This document shows positions 34,573 to 42,969 of a stretch of 64,000 nt of DNA, piece after piece. The notes below the pieces were generated by a model, which saw nothing but the letters and a program-made list of their open reading frames with translations, had not been told where the DNA came from and did not search any database. Positions within the stretch are counted from its first letter, which is position 1, and every line of letters begins with the position of its first letter. The translations under genes and the position numbers were made by a program. Source of the DNA: Myxococcus sp. CA023 (GTDB lineage: Bacteria > Myxococcota > Myxococcia > Myxococcales > Myxococcaceae); assembly GCF_010998615.1 (NCBI RefSeq), contig NZ_JAAEAH010000013.1, positions 1 through 64,000 of the forward strand. Reading direction: 5' to 3'.

Positions 34573-34828
34573 GCCGATGACAGACGAACGAATCCGCGGA
34601 GTCGTGCATCAGGCCATCGTGCGCGTCCTGCCCCGCGTGCGCTCCAACGAGATTGCGGGCCACCTGAACCTCCGCGAGCTGGGCGCGGACTCCGTGGACC
34701 GGGTCGAGATTCTCACGTCCATCCTGGACAGCCTGCGGCTGCAAAAGACGCCCCTGGCGAAGTTCGCCGACATCCGCAACATCGACGCGCTGGTGGCGTT
34801 CCTGGCCGGTGAGGTCGCGCGTGGCTGA
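34565..34828 (+). CDS. taE: TaE, discrete acyl carrier protein
   Basis: 87 residues; phosphopantetheine Ser in LGADSVDRVEI. It pairs with TaF. The literature assigns propionyl-S-TaE as donor for an ethyl branch. The GTG at 34565 has an ideal AAGGAGG 7 bases upstream and overlaps the taD stop, which indicates translational coupling; the ATG at 34577 is the alternative start. Confidence 0.9.
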   Translation: MGEPMTDERIRGVVHQAIVRVLPRVRSNEIAGHLNLRELGADSVDRVEILTSILDSLRLQKTPLAKFADIRNIDALVAFLAGEVARG

Positions 34829-36071
34829 GCGGGTTCCCGGCGGAGTCGGCATCGAGGCCATCAACGCCTACGGCGGCGCCGCCTCCATTCCGGTGTTGGA
34901 CTTGTTCCGGGGCCGGCGGCTGGACCCCGAGCGCTTCTCCAACCTGATGATGCAGGAGCGCGGCGTCGCGCTGCCGTTCGAGGACCCCGTCACCAACGCG
35001 GTCAACGCGGCGCGGCCCATCCTGGACGCGATGTCGCCCGAGGCCCGGGAGCGCATCGAGCTCCTGGTCACCTCGAGCGAGTCCGGCGTGGACTTCAGCA
35101 AGTCCATCTCCTCGTATGCGCACGAGCACCTGGGGCTGAGCCGCCACTGCCGGTTCCTGGAGGTGAAGCAGGCGTGTTACGCCGCCACCGGAGCGCTCCA
35201 ACTGGCGCTGGGCTACATCGCGTCGGGCGTGTCACCGGGGGCCAAGGCCCTGGTGATCGCCACGGACGTGACGCTGGTGGACGAGAGCGGCCTGTACTCA
35301 GAGCCGGCGATGGGCACCGGCGGCGTCGCCGTGCTGCTGGGCGACGAGCCTCGCGTGATGAAGATGGACCTGGGGGCGTTCGGCAACTACAGCTATGACG
35401 TCTTCGACACCGCGCGGCCCTCACCGGAGATTGACATTGGCGACGTGGACCGGTCGCTCTTCACGTACCTGGACTGCCTCAAGCACAGCTTCGCCGCGTA
35501 TGGCCGCCGGGTGGACGGCGTGGACTTCGTGTCGACGTTCGACTACCTGGCGATGCACACGCCGTTCGCCGGACTGGTGAAGGCCGGGCACCGCAAGATG
35601 ATGCGCGAGCTCACCCCGTGCGACGTGGACGAAATCGAAGCGGACTTCGGCCGGCGCGTGAAGCCGTCACTGCAGTACCCGAGCCTGGTCGGGAACCTGT
35701 GCTCCGGCTCCGTGTACCTGAGCCTGTGCAGCATCATCGACACCATCAAGCCCGAGCGGTCCGCTCGGGTGGGAATGTTCTCCTATGGGTCGGGTTGCTC
35801 GTCGGAGTTCTTCAGCGGCGTCATCGGCCCGGAGTCCGTGTCCGCGCTGGCTGGGTTGGACATCGGTGGCCACCTCCGGGGGCGCCGCCAGCTCACGTTC
35901 GACCAATATGTCGAATTGCTAAAAGAGAACCTGCGCTGCCTGGTTCCAACGAAGAACCGGGACGTGGACGTGGAGCGCTATCTCCCGCTGGTGACGCGGA
36001 CGGCGAGCCGCCCGCGCATGCTCGCCTTGAGGAGGGTGGTGGACTATCATCGTCAGTACGAGTGGGTGTAG
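34821..36071 (+). CDS. taF: TaF, second HMG-CoA synthase-like enzyme
   Basis: 416 residues, a paralogue of TaC: GVGIEAINAYGG start, nucleophile Cys119 in EVKQACYAA, DYLAMHTPFAGLVKAGHRKM with the His, and SYGSGCSSEFFSG. Partner ACP is TaE, whose stop it overlaps by 8 bp. GTG 34821 is chosen to match the TaC N-terminus; GTG 34809 is also in frame. Two HMGS/ACP pairs in one cluster imply two beta-branching events with different donors. Confidence 0.92.
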   Translation: MAERVPGGVGIEAINAYGGAASIPVLDLFRGRRLDPERFSNLMMQERGVALPFEDPVTNAVNAARPILDAMSPEARERIELLVTSSESGVDFSKSISSYAHEHLGLSRHCRFLEVKQACYAATGALQLALGYIASGVSPGAKALVIATDVTLVDESGLYSEPAMGTGGVAVLLGDEPRVMKMDLGAFGNYSYDVFDTARPSPEIDIGDVDRSLFTYLDCLKHSFAAYGRRVDGVDFVSTFDYLAMHTPFAGLVKAGHRKMMRELTPCDVDEIEADFGRRVKPSLQYPSLVGNLCSGSVYLSLCSIIDTIKPERSARVGMFSYGSGCSSEFFSGVIGPESVSALAGLDIGGHLRGRRQLTFDQYVELLKENLRCLVPTKNRDVDVERYLPLVTRTASRPRMLALRRVVDYHRQYEWV

Positions 36072-36098
36072 CTCATACGCCACCTCCAATTCCGACGA

Positions 36099-36614
36099 AT
36101 GAACACTCCTTCCTTGACGAACTGGCCTGCCCGCCTGGGCTATCTGCTTGCCGTTGGCGGCGCATGGTTCGCGGCCGATCAAGTCACCAAACAGATGGCG
36201 CGCGATGGGGCGAAAAGGCCCGTCGCGGTCTTTGATAGCTGGTGGCACTTCCACTACGTGGAGAACCGAGCGGGCGCGTTCGGTCTGTTCTCCAGCTTCG
36301 GCGAAGAATGGCGCATGCCTTTCTTCTACGTCGTGGGCGCCATCTGCATCGTGTTGCTGATTGGCTACTACTTCTACACGCCGCCGACGATGAAGCTCCA
36401 GCGCTGGTCGCTGGCGACGATGATTGGCGGCGCGTTTGGCAACTACGTGGACCGGGTGCGCCTGCGCTACGTGGTGGATTTCGTGTCATGGCACGTGGGG
36501 GACCGCTTCTACTGGCCCTCCTTCAACATCGCGGACACAGCGGTAGTCGTAGGGGCCGCCCTGATGATCCTGGAGTCGTTCCGCGAGCCGCGTCAGCAGT
36601 TGTCTCCCGGATAG
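36099..36614 (+). CDS. taG: TaG, LspA-like prolipoprotein signal peptidase (signal peptidase II)
   Basis: 171 residues, about four transmembrane helices. The catalytic Asp residues are present: Asp118 in GNYVDRVR and Asp146 in FNIADTAV; VENRAGAFGLF is the family motif. It should be an active aspartyl protease cleaving lipoprotein precursors. Myxovirescin is reported to inhibit LspA, so a second LspA inside its own cluster is most simply a resistant or titrating self-protection copy. Start ATG 36099; 27 bp after taF. Confidence 0.92.
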   Translation: MNTPSLTNWPARLGYLLAVGGAWFAADQVTKQMARDGAKRPVAVFDSWWHFHYVENRAGAFGLFSSFGEEWRMPFFYVVGAICIVLLIGYYFYTPPTMKLQRWSLATMIGGAFGNYVDRVRLRYVVDFVSWHVGDRFYWPSFNIADTAVVVGAALMILESFREPRQQLSPG

Positions 36615-36662
36615 GCCCCGCCATGGGTGTGCGGTCGGCCGCCGGGCCAAGGACTGGAGTTC

Positions 36663-38090
36663 ATGGGGACCTCAGAGCCAGTTGAGTCGGACCGCGCCTT
36701 GTCAAAACCACCGCCTGCCGCGCCCGTCGGCGCCCAGGCACTGCCTCGCGGTCCGGCAATGCCCGGCATCGCGCAGTTGATGATGTTGTTCCTGCGGCCC
36801 ACGGAGTTCCTGGACCGCTGCGCCGCCCGGTACGGTGACACCTTCACCCTCAAGATTCCGGGGACGCCGCCGTTCATCCAGACCAGCGATCCCGCCTTGA
36901 TCGAGGTCATCTTCAAGGGTGACCCCGACCTCTTCCTCGGAGGAAAGGCGAACAACGGCTTGAAGCCGGTGGTGGGCGAGAACTCGCTGCTGGTGCTGGA
37001 TGGGAAGCGGCACCGGCGTGATCGCAAGCTCATCATGCCCACCTTCCTGGGTGAGCGGATGCATGCGTATGGCTCGGTCATCCGGGACATCGTCAATGCG
37101 GCGCTTGACCGGTGGCCCGTTGGAAAGCCGTTCGCGGTCCATGAAGAGACGCAGCAGATCATGCTGGAGGTGATTCTCCGGGTGATTTTCGGCCTGGAGG
37201 ACGCCCGGACCATTGCCCAGTTCCGGCACCACGTGCACCAGGTGCTCAAGCTGGCCCTGTTCCTGTTCCCGAACGGGGAGGGCAAGCCCGCCGCCGAGGG
37301 CTTCGCGCGGGCCGTGGGCAAGGCGTTTCCCTCCCTGGACGTGTTCGCGTCGTTGAAGGCGATTGACGACATCATCTACCAGGAGATTCAGGACCGCCGA
37401 AGTCAGGACATCAGCGGACGGCAGGACGTGCTCTCGCTGATGATGCAGTCGCACTACGACGACGGCACCGTGATGACGCCCCAGGAGCTGCGCGACGAGC
37501 TGATGACGCTGCTGATGGCGGGCCACGAGACGAGCGCGACCATCGCCGCGTGGTGCGTCTACCACCTCTGCCGTCACCCGGATGCGATGGGCAAGCTGCG
37601 CGAGGAGATCGCGGCCCACACGGTGGACGGCGTGCTGCCGCTGGCGAAGATCAACGAGCTGAAGTTCCTGGATGCCGTGGTCAAGGAGACGATGCGCATC
37701 ACGCCTGTCTTCAGTCTGGTGGCTCGCGTGCTCAAGGAGCCGCAGACCATTGGCGGCACGACGTACCCGGCGAACGTGGTGCTGTCGCCCAACATCTACG
37801 GCACGCACCATCGTGCGGACCTGTGGGGAGACCCGAAGGTCTTTCGGCCAGAGCGTTTCCTGGAGGAGCGGGTGAACCCGTTCCACTACTTCCCCTTCGG
37901 AGGAGGCATCCGGAAGTGCATCGGGACGAGCTTCGCCTACTACGAGATGAAGATCTTCGTCTCGGAGACGGTGCGCCGCATGCGCTTCGATACCAGGCCC
38001 GGCTACCACGCGAAGGTGGTGCGCCGGAGCAACACGCTGGCGCCGTCCCAGGGCGTGCCCATCATCGTCGAGTCGCGGCTGCCGAGCTGA
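36663..38090 (+). CDS. taH: TaH, cytochrome P450 hydroxylase
   Basis: 475 residues. I-helix LLMAGHETSAT, K-helix ETMRITPVF (ExxR) and heme-ligand loop FPFGGGIRKCIGTSFA with Cys419. The sequence resembles class I soluble bacterial P450s with KRHRRDRKLIMPTF. Literature identifies a P450 at this place as needed for TA; the likely job is hydroxylation of a branch methyl that is later O-methylated, but no methyltransferase lies within this window. ATG 36663 has GGAG upstream; a GTG at 36627 also lies in frame. No ferredoxin partner is adjacent. Confidence 0.92.
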   Translation: MGTSEPVESDRALSKPPPAAPVGAQALPRGPAMPGIAQLMMLFLRPTEFLDRCAARYGDTFTLKIPGTPPFIQTSDPALIEVIFKGDPDLFLGGKANNGLKPVVGENSLLVLDGKRHRRDRKLIMPTFLGERMHAYGSVIRDIVNAALDRWPVGKPFAVHEETQQIMLEVILRVIFGLEDARTIAQFRHHVHQVLKLALFLFPNGEGKPAAEGFARAVGKAFPSLDVFASLKAIDDIIYQEIQDRRSQDISGRQDVLSLMMQSHYDDGTVMTPQELRDELMTLLMAGHETSATIAAWCVYHLCRHPDAMGKLREEIAAHTVDGVLPLAKINELKFLDAVVKETMRITPVFSLVARVLKEPQTIGGTTYPANVVLSPNIYGTHHRADLWGDPKVFRPERFLEERVNPFHYFPFGGGIRKCIGTSFAYYEMKIFVSETVRRMRFDTRPGYHAKVVRRSNTLAPSQGVPIIVESRLPS

Positions 38091-38127
38091 ACCGCTTGGC
38101 CCCACCATCTCCAGCGCGGTGAACATC

Positions 38128-40089
38128 ATGGTCGATTCAGTGTCGAAACAGGCACGGCGGAAGGTGTTTCTTTTTTCCGGCCAGGGCACCCAGTCGTACT
38201 TCATGGCCAAGGAGCTGTTTGACACCCAGGCGGGGTTCAAGCGGCAGCTGCTGGAGCTGGACGAGCAATTCAAGCAGCGGCTGGGGCACTCGATTCTCGA
38301 GCGAATCTATGACGCGCGCGCCGCGCGGTTGGATCCGCTCGACGACGTCCTGGTGTCCTTTCCCGCCATCTTCATGATTGAGCATGCACTGGCGCGGCTG
38401 CTCATTGACCGGGGTATCCAGCCGGACGCAGTCGTGGGCGCCAGCATGGGCGAGGTGGCGGCGGCGGCGATTGCGGGCGCAATCTCAGTGGACGCGGCCG
38501 TGGCCCTGGTGGCGGCGCAGGCCCAGCTCTTTGCCCGTACGGCGCCGCGGGGCGGCATGCTCGCGGTGCTTCACGAACTGGAAGCCTGCCGGGGCTTCAC
38601 GTCTGTCGCGCGGGATGGCGAGGTTGCAGCCATCAACTACCCGTCGAACTTCGTCCTGGCGGCGGATGAGGCGGGCCTGGGACGGATTCAGCAGGAACTC
38701 TCCCAACGCTCGGTGGCGTTCCACCGGTTGCCGGTGCGCTACCCCTTCCATTCCTCGCACCTGGACCCGCTGAGGGAGGAGTACCGAAGCCGCGTCCGCG
38801 CGGATTCGCTGACGTGGCCGCGAATCCCCATGTACTCGTGCACCACCGCGAACCGGGTACAGGACCTGCGCAGCGACCACTTCTGGAACGTGGTCCGCGC
38901 GCCCATCCGGCTGTACGACACCGTCCTGCAACTGGAGGGGCAGGGCGGCTGCGACTTCATCGACGTCGGCCCCGCCGCGTCCTTCGCGACCATCATCAAG
39001 CGCATCCTCGCGCGGGACTCCACGTCACGGCTCTTCCCGCTGCTCAGCCCCTTCTCCCGCATCGACCGGGAGCTCGATGGGGTGACGCGAAGCTGCGCGA
39101 TGACGGAGGCGCCCGCACCCAGGGCGCCCGCGCAGGTGCCGCCGCCGAGCTCGCCCTGGGCGCTGCACACCCGAGGAGCGGCGAGCGCGCCGGTGAATGC
39201 CCGCAAGGCCGCGCTCTTCCCGGGGCAGGGTTCGCAGGAGCGCGGCATGGGGGCCGCGCTCTTCGACGAGTTCCCGGGCCTGACGGACATCGCCGACGCC
39301 ATCCTGGGTTACTCCATCAAGCGCCTCTGCCTGGAGGACCCAGGCAAGGAGCTGGCGCAGACGCAGTTCACCCAGCCGGCGTTGTACGTGGTGAACGCGC
39401 TCAGCTACCTGAAGCGGGTGCGCGAGGGCGCGGAGCAGCCGGCCTTCGTCGCGGGCCACAGCCTGGGCGAGTACAACGCGCTGCTGGTCGCGGGGGCCTT
39501 CGACTTCGAGACAGGACTGCGGCTGGTGAAGCGGCGGGGCGAGCTCATGAGCGGCGCGTCCGGAGGGACCATGGCCGCGGTGGTGGGCTGTGATGCCGTG
39601 GCCGTGGAACAGGTCCTTCGAGACCATCAGCTGACCAGCCTGGACATCGCCAACATCAACTCGCCCGACCAGATTGTGGTCTCCGGACCGGCGCAGGACA
39701 TCGAGCGGGCACGGCAGTGCTTCGTGGACCGTGGCGCGCGGTACGTTCCGCTCAACGTGCGGGCGCCGTTTCACTCGCGCTACATGCAGCCGGCCGCCAG
39801 CGAGTTCGAGCGCTTCCTGTCTCAGTTCCAGTACGCGCCGCTCCGGTGCGTGGTCATCTCCAACGTCACGGGCCGACCTTACGCTCATGACAACGTGGTG
39901 CAGGGGTTGGCTCTGCAACTGCGCAGCCCGGTGCAGTGGACGGCCACCGTCCGCTACCTCCTGGAGCAGGGCGTGGAGGATTTCGAGGAGCTGGGCCCCG
40001 GCCGCGTGCTGACCCGCCTCATCACCGCGAACAAGCGGGGCGCCCCCGCACCGGCCACCGCCGCGCCCGCGACGTGGGCGAATGCCTGA
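38128..40089 (+). CDS. taV: TaV, tandem acyltransferase acting in trans
   Basis: About 653 residues with two AT domains. AT1 (about 10-310) has the nucleophile Ser106 in GASMGE and His in YPFHSSH, but the Arg that binds the malonyl carboxylate (LVxxRG) is replaced (LVAAQAQ, Gln131). AT2 (about 350-640) has GHSLGE (Ser445), LVKRRGELM with Arg470, and APFHS, the full malonyl-transferring set. The PKS modules here have no AT, so AT2 should load malonyl units; AT1 may be an acyl hydrolase that clears stalled chains. ATG 38128 after GGTGA is preferred over GTG 38119. Confidence 0.92.
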   Translation: MVDSVSKQARRKVFLFSGQGTQSYFMAKELFDTQAGFKRQLLELDEQFKQRLGHSILERIYDARAARLDPLDDVLVSFPAIFMIEHALARLLIDRGIQPDAVVGASMGEVAAAAIAGAISVDAAVALVAAQAQLFARTAPRGGMLAVLHELEACRGFTSVARDGEVAAINYPSNFVLAADEAGLGRIQQELSQRSVAFHRLPVRYPFHSSHLDPLREEYRSRVRADSLTWPRIPMYSCTTANRVQDLRSDHFWNVVRAPIRLYDTVLQLEGQGGCDFIDVGPAASFATIIKRILARDSTSRLFPLLSPFSRIDRELDGVTRSCAMTEAPAPRAPAQVPPPSSPWALHTRGAASAPVNARKAALFPGQGSQERGMGAALFDEFPGLTDIADAILGYSIKRLCLEDPGKELAQTQFTQPALYVVNALSYLKRVREGAEQPAFVAGHSLGEYNALLVAGAFDFETGLRLVKRRGELMSGASGGTMAAVVGCDAVAVEQVLRDHQLTSLDIANINSPDQIVVSGPAQDIERARQCFVDRGARYVPLNVRAPFHSRYMQPAASEFERFLSQFQYAPLRCVVISNVTGRPYAHDNVVQGLALQLRSPVQWTATVRYLLEQGVEDFEELGPGRVLTRLITANKRGAPAPATAAPATWANA

Positions 40090-40150
40090 TCTCTCCGGGG
40101 CGTCGTTGAGAGCCTCAGCCGGTGTGCCGTCCGGTTGCTGAGACCACTGA

Positions 40151-41404
40151 ATGTCCACCTCACCTGTGCAGGAGCTGGTTGTCTCCGGGTTCGGGGTCAC
40201 CTCCGCCATTGGCCAGGGGGCCGCGGCTTTCACCTCGGCGCTGATGGAGGGCGCCGCGCGGTTCCGGGTGATGGAGCGGCCGGGCCGCCAGCACCAGTCC
40301 AACGGGCAGACGACAGCTCACCTGGGGGCGGAAATCCCCTCGCTGGCCGTACCTGAAGGCGTCACCCCGCAGCTGTGGCGCTCGGCCACGTTTTCGGGAC
40401 AGGCCACCCTGGTGGCGGTCCACGAGGCCTGGAACGCGGCGCGCCTCCAGGCCGTCCCCGGACACCGGATTGGATTGGTGGTGGGGGGCACCAACGTGCA
40501 GCAGCGCGACCTGGTGCTGATGCAAGACGCCTATCGCGAGCGGGTGCCCTTTCTGCGGGCGGCCTACGGGTCGACCTTCATGGACACCGACCTCGTGGGC
40601 CTCTGCACGCAGCAGTTCGCCATCCACGGGATGTCCTTCACGGTGGGAGGCGCATCGGCCAGTGGCCTGCTGGCGATCATCCAGGCCGCGGAGGCGGTGC
40701 TCTCAAGAAGGGTGGACGTGTGCATCGCCGTGGGGGCGCTGATGGACGTCTCCTACTGGGAATGCCAGGGCCTGCGGGCCATGGGCGCGATGGGCACCGA
40801 CCGGTTCGCGCGGGAGCCGGAGCGTGCATGCCGGCCCTTCGACCGGGAGAGTGATGGCTTCATTTTTGGAGAGGCGTGCGGCGCCGTGGTGGTTGAGTCT
40901 GCGGAGCACGCTCGGCGACGCGGGGTGACTCCGCGCGGCGTCCTGTCGGGCTGGGCCATGCAGTTGGACGCGAGCCGCGGCCCGTTGTCGTCCATCGAAG
41001 GGGAGACGCAGGTGATTGGGGCTGCGCTGCGGCACGCGGACCTCGCGCCGGAGCGGGTGGACTACGTGAATCCTCACGGCAGCGGTTCGCGTCAGGGGGA
41101 TGCCATCGAGCTGGGGGCCTTGAAGGCGTGCGGCCTGACGCACGCCCGGGTCAACACCACGAAGTCCATCACCGGGCACGGCCTGGCCTCGGCGGGTACC
41201 GTGGGGCTCATCGCCACGCTGGTCCAACTGGAGCAGGGCCGGCTGCACCCGTCCTTGAACCTGGTGGACCCGATTGATTCATCGTTCCGCTGGGTGGGGG
41301 CCACCGCGGAGGCCCAGTCCCTCCAGAACGCGCTGGTGCTCGCCTACGGCTTCGGCGGCATCAACACCGCTGTCGCCGTGCGCCGGATCGCCACGGAGAG
41401 CTGA
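40151..41404 (+). CDS. taK: TaK, decarboxylating ketosynthase of the beta-branching cassette
   Basis: 417 residues, a stand-alone KAS II-like protein. The active-site Cys is replaced by Ser169 (GGASASG); His residues in NPHGSGS and SITGHGLAS remain. Such Cys-to-Ser KS proteins decarboxylate malonyl-ACP to acetyl-ACP instead of condensing. It supplies TaB (and possibly TaE). Start ATG 40151; 61 bp after taV. Confidence 0.92.
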   Translation: MSTSPVQELVVSGFGVTSAIGQGAAAFTSALMEGAARFRVMERPGRQHQSNGQTTAHLGAEIPSLAVPEGVTPQLWRSATFSGQATLVAVHEAWNAARLQAVPGHRIGLVVGGTNVQQRDLVLMQDAYRERVPFLRAAYGSTFMDTDLVGLCTQQFAIHGMSFTVGGASASGLLAIIQAAEAVLSRRVDVCIAVGALMDVSYWECQGLRAMGAMGTDRFAREPERACRPFDRESDGFIFGEACGAVVVESAEHARRRGVTPRGVLSGWAMQLDASRGPLSSIEGETQVIGAALRHADLAPERVDYVNPHGSGSRQGDAIELGALKACGLTHARVNTTKSITGHGLASAGTVGLIATLVQLEQGRLHPSLNLVDPIDSSFRWVGATAEAQSLQNALVLAYGFGGINTAVAVRRIATES

Positions 41405-41411
41405 CACGCCC

Positions 41412-42200
41412 ATGCAAGCCGCTTCCCCTCCGCACCGCGACTACCAGACGCTCCGGGTCCGCTTCGAGGCGCAGACCTGTTTCCTCCAGCTCCACCGGCC
41501 GGATGCGGACAACACCATCAGCCGCACGCTGATTGACGAGTGCCAGCAGGTGCTCACGTTATGTGAGGAGCACGCCACCACGGTGGTGCTCGAAGGCCTG
41601 CCACACGTGTTCTGCATGGGCGCGGATTTTCGAGCCATTCACGACCGGGTCGACGACGGCCGCCGGGAGCAAGGCAACGCGGAGCAGCTGTACCGGCTGT
41701 GGCTGCAACTGGCGACAGGCCCCTACGTGACGGTCGCCCATGTGCAGGGCAAGGCCAACGCGGGCGGCCTGGGCTTCGTCGCCGCGTGCGACATCGTGCT
41801 GGCGAAGGCGGAGGTCCAGTTCAGTCTCTCGGAGCTGCTGTTCGGGCTGTTCCCCGCCTGCGTGATGCCGTTCCTCGCCCGGCGAATCGGCATCCAGAGG
41901 GCGCACTACCTGACGCTGATGACGCGGCCCATCGACGCGGCCCAGGCGCTGAGCTGGGGGCTGGCGGACGCGGTGGACGCTGATAGCGAGAAGCTGTTGC
42001 GGCTCCACCTGCGCAGGCTGCGGTGCCTGTCGAAGCCAGCGGTGGCCCAGTACAAGAAGTACGCCTCCGAGCTGGGCGGCCAGCTGCTCGCGGCCATGCC
42101 CCGGGCCATCTCCGCCAACGAGACGATGTTCTCCGACCGCGCCACGCTGGAAGCCATCCATCGCTACGTGGAGACAGGCCGACTCCCATGGGAAACATGA
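41412..42200 (+). CDS. taX: TaX, enoyl-CoA hydratase-fold dehydratase (ECH1)
   Basis: 262 residues, crotonase fold, close in pattern to PksH-type ECH1: VRFEAQTCFLQLHRPDADNTISRTLIDECQ, LEGLPHVFCMGADF and GKANAGGLGFVAACDIVLA. It dehydrates the HMG-like intermediate to the glutaconyl form. ATG 41412; the frame extends upstream into taK but without sense. taY overlaps or abuts it. Confidence 0.92.
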   Translation: MQAASPPHRDYQTLRVRFEAQTCFLQLHRPDADNTISRTLIDECQQVLTLCEEHATTVVLEGLPHVFCMGADFRAIHDRVDDGRREQGNAEQLYRLWLQLATGPYVTVAHVQGKANAGGLGFVAACDIVLAKAEVQFSLSELLFGLFPACVMPFLARRIGIQRAHYLTLMTRPIDAAQALSWGLADAVDADSEKLLRLHLRRLRCLSKPAVAQYKKYASELGGQLLAAMPRAISANETMFSDRATLEAIHRYVETGRLPWET

Positions 42201-42214
42201 CGGAAGGAACGCCA

Positions 42215-42958
42215 ATGGCGCCGGTGGTCACGCTCCATGAGGTGGAGGATGGGGTGGCGCAAATCACCCTGGTGGATCGCGAGAACAAGAACATGTTCAG
42301 CGAGCAGCTCGTGCGCGAGCTCATCACCGTGTTCGGTAAGGTGAATGGGAACGAGCGCTACCGCGCGGTGGTGCTCACCGGCTACGACACCTACTTCGCG
42401 CTCGGCGGGACCAAGGCCGGCCTGCTGTCCATCTGCGACGGCATCGGCTCCTTCAACGCCACCAACTTCTACAGCCTCGCACTGGAGTGCGACATCCCGG
42501 TGATTTCCGCCATGCAGGGACATGGCGTGGGCGGTGGGTTCGCGATGGGGCTGTTCGCGGACTTCGTGGTCCTGAGCCGGGAGAGCGTCTACACGACGAA
42601 CTTCATGCGCTACGGCTTCACGCCGGGGATGGGCGCCACGTACATCGTGCCTAAGCGGCTGGGGTACTCGCTCGGGCATGAGCTCCTGCTCAACGCCAGG
42701 AACTACCGCGGCGCCGACCTGGAGAAGCGGGGCGTGCCCTTTCCGGTGTTGCCGCGCAAGGAAGTCCTGCCCCACGCCTACGAGATTGCGAGGGACCTGG
42801 CCGCGAAACCTCGGCTGTCGCTCGTGACGCTCAAGCGGCACCTGGTTCGCGACATCCGCCGAGAGCTTCCAGACGTCATCGAACGTGAGCTGGAGATGCA
42901 CGGCATCACCTTCCATCACGACGACGTGAGGAGGCGCATCGAGCAGCTGTTCCTCTGA
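42215..42958 (+). CDS. taY: TaY, enoyl-CoA hydratase-fold decarboxylase (ECH2)
   Basis: 247 residues, PksI-type ECH2: VDRENKNMFS, TGYDTYFALGGTKAGLL, AMQGHGVGGGFAMGLFADFVVLSRESVYTTNFMRYGFTPGMGATYIVP and GADLEKRGVPFPVLPR. It decarboxylates the product of TaX to set the branched enoyl group. The GGAAGGAAC upstream of ATG 42215 decides the start; ATG 42188 or 42197 would overlap the taX stop. Only one ECH pair serves both HMGS enzymes in this window. Confidence 0.92.
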   Translation: MAPVVTLHEVEDGVAQITLVDRENKNMFSEQLVRELITVFGKVNGNERYRAVVLTGYDTYFALGGTKAGLLSICDGIGSFNATNFYSLALECDIPVISAMQGHGVGGGFAMGLFADFVVLSRESVYTTNFMRYGFTPGMGATYIVPKRLGYSLGHELLLNARNYRGADLEKRGVPFPVLPRKEVLPHAYEIARDLAAKPRLSLVTLKRHLVRDIRRELPDVIERELEMHGITFHHDDVRRRIEQLFL

Positions 42959-42969
42959 GGCGCGCCCCT

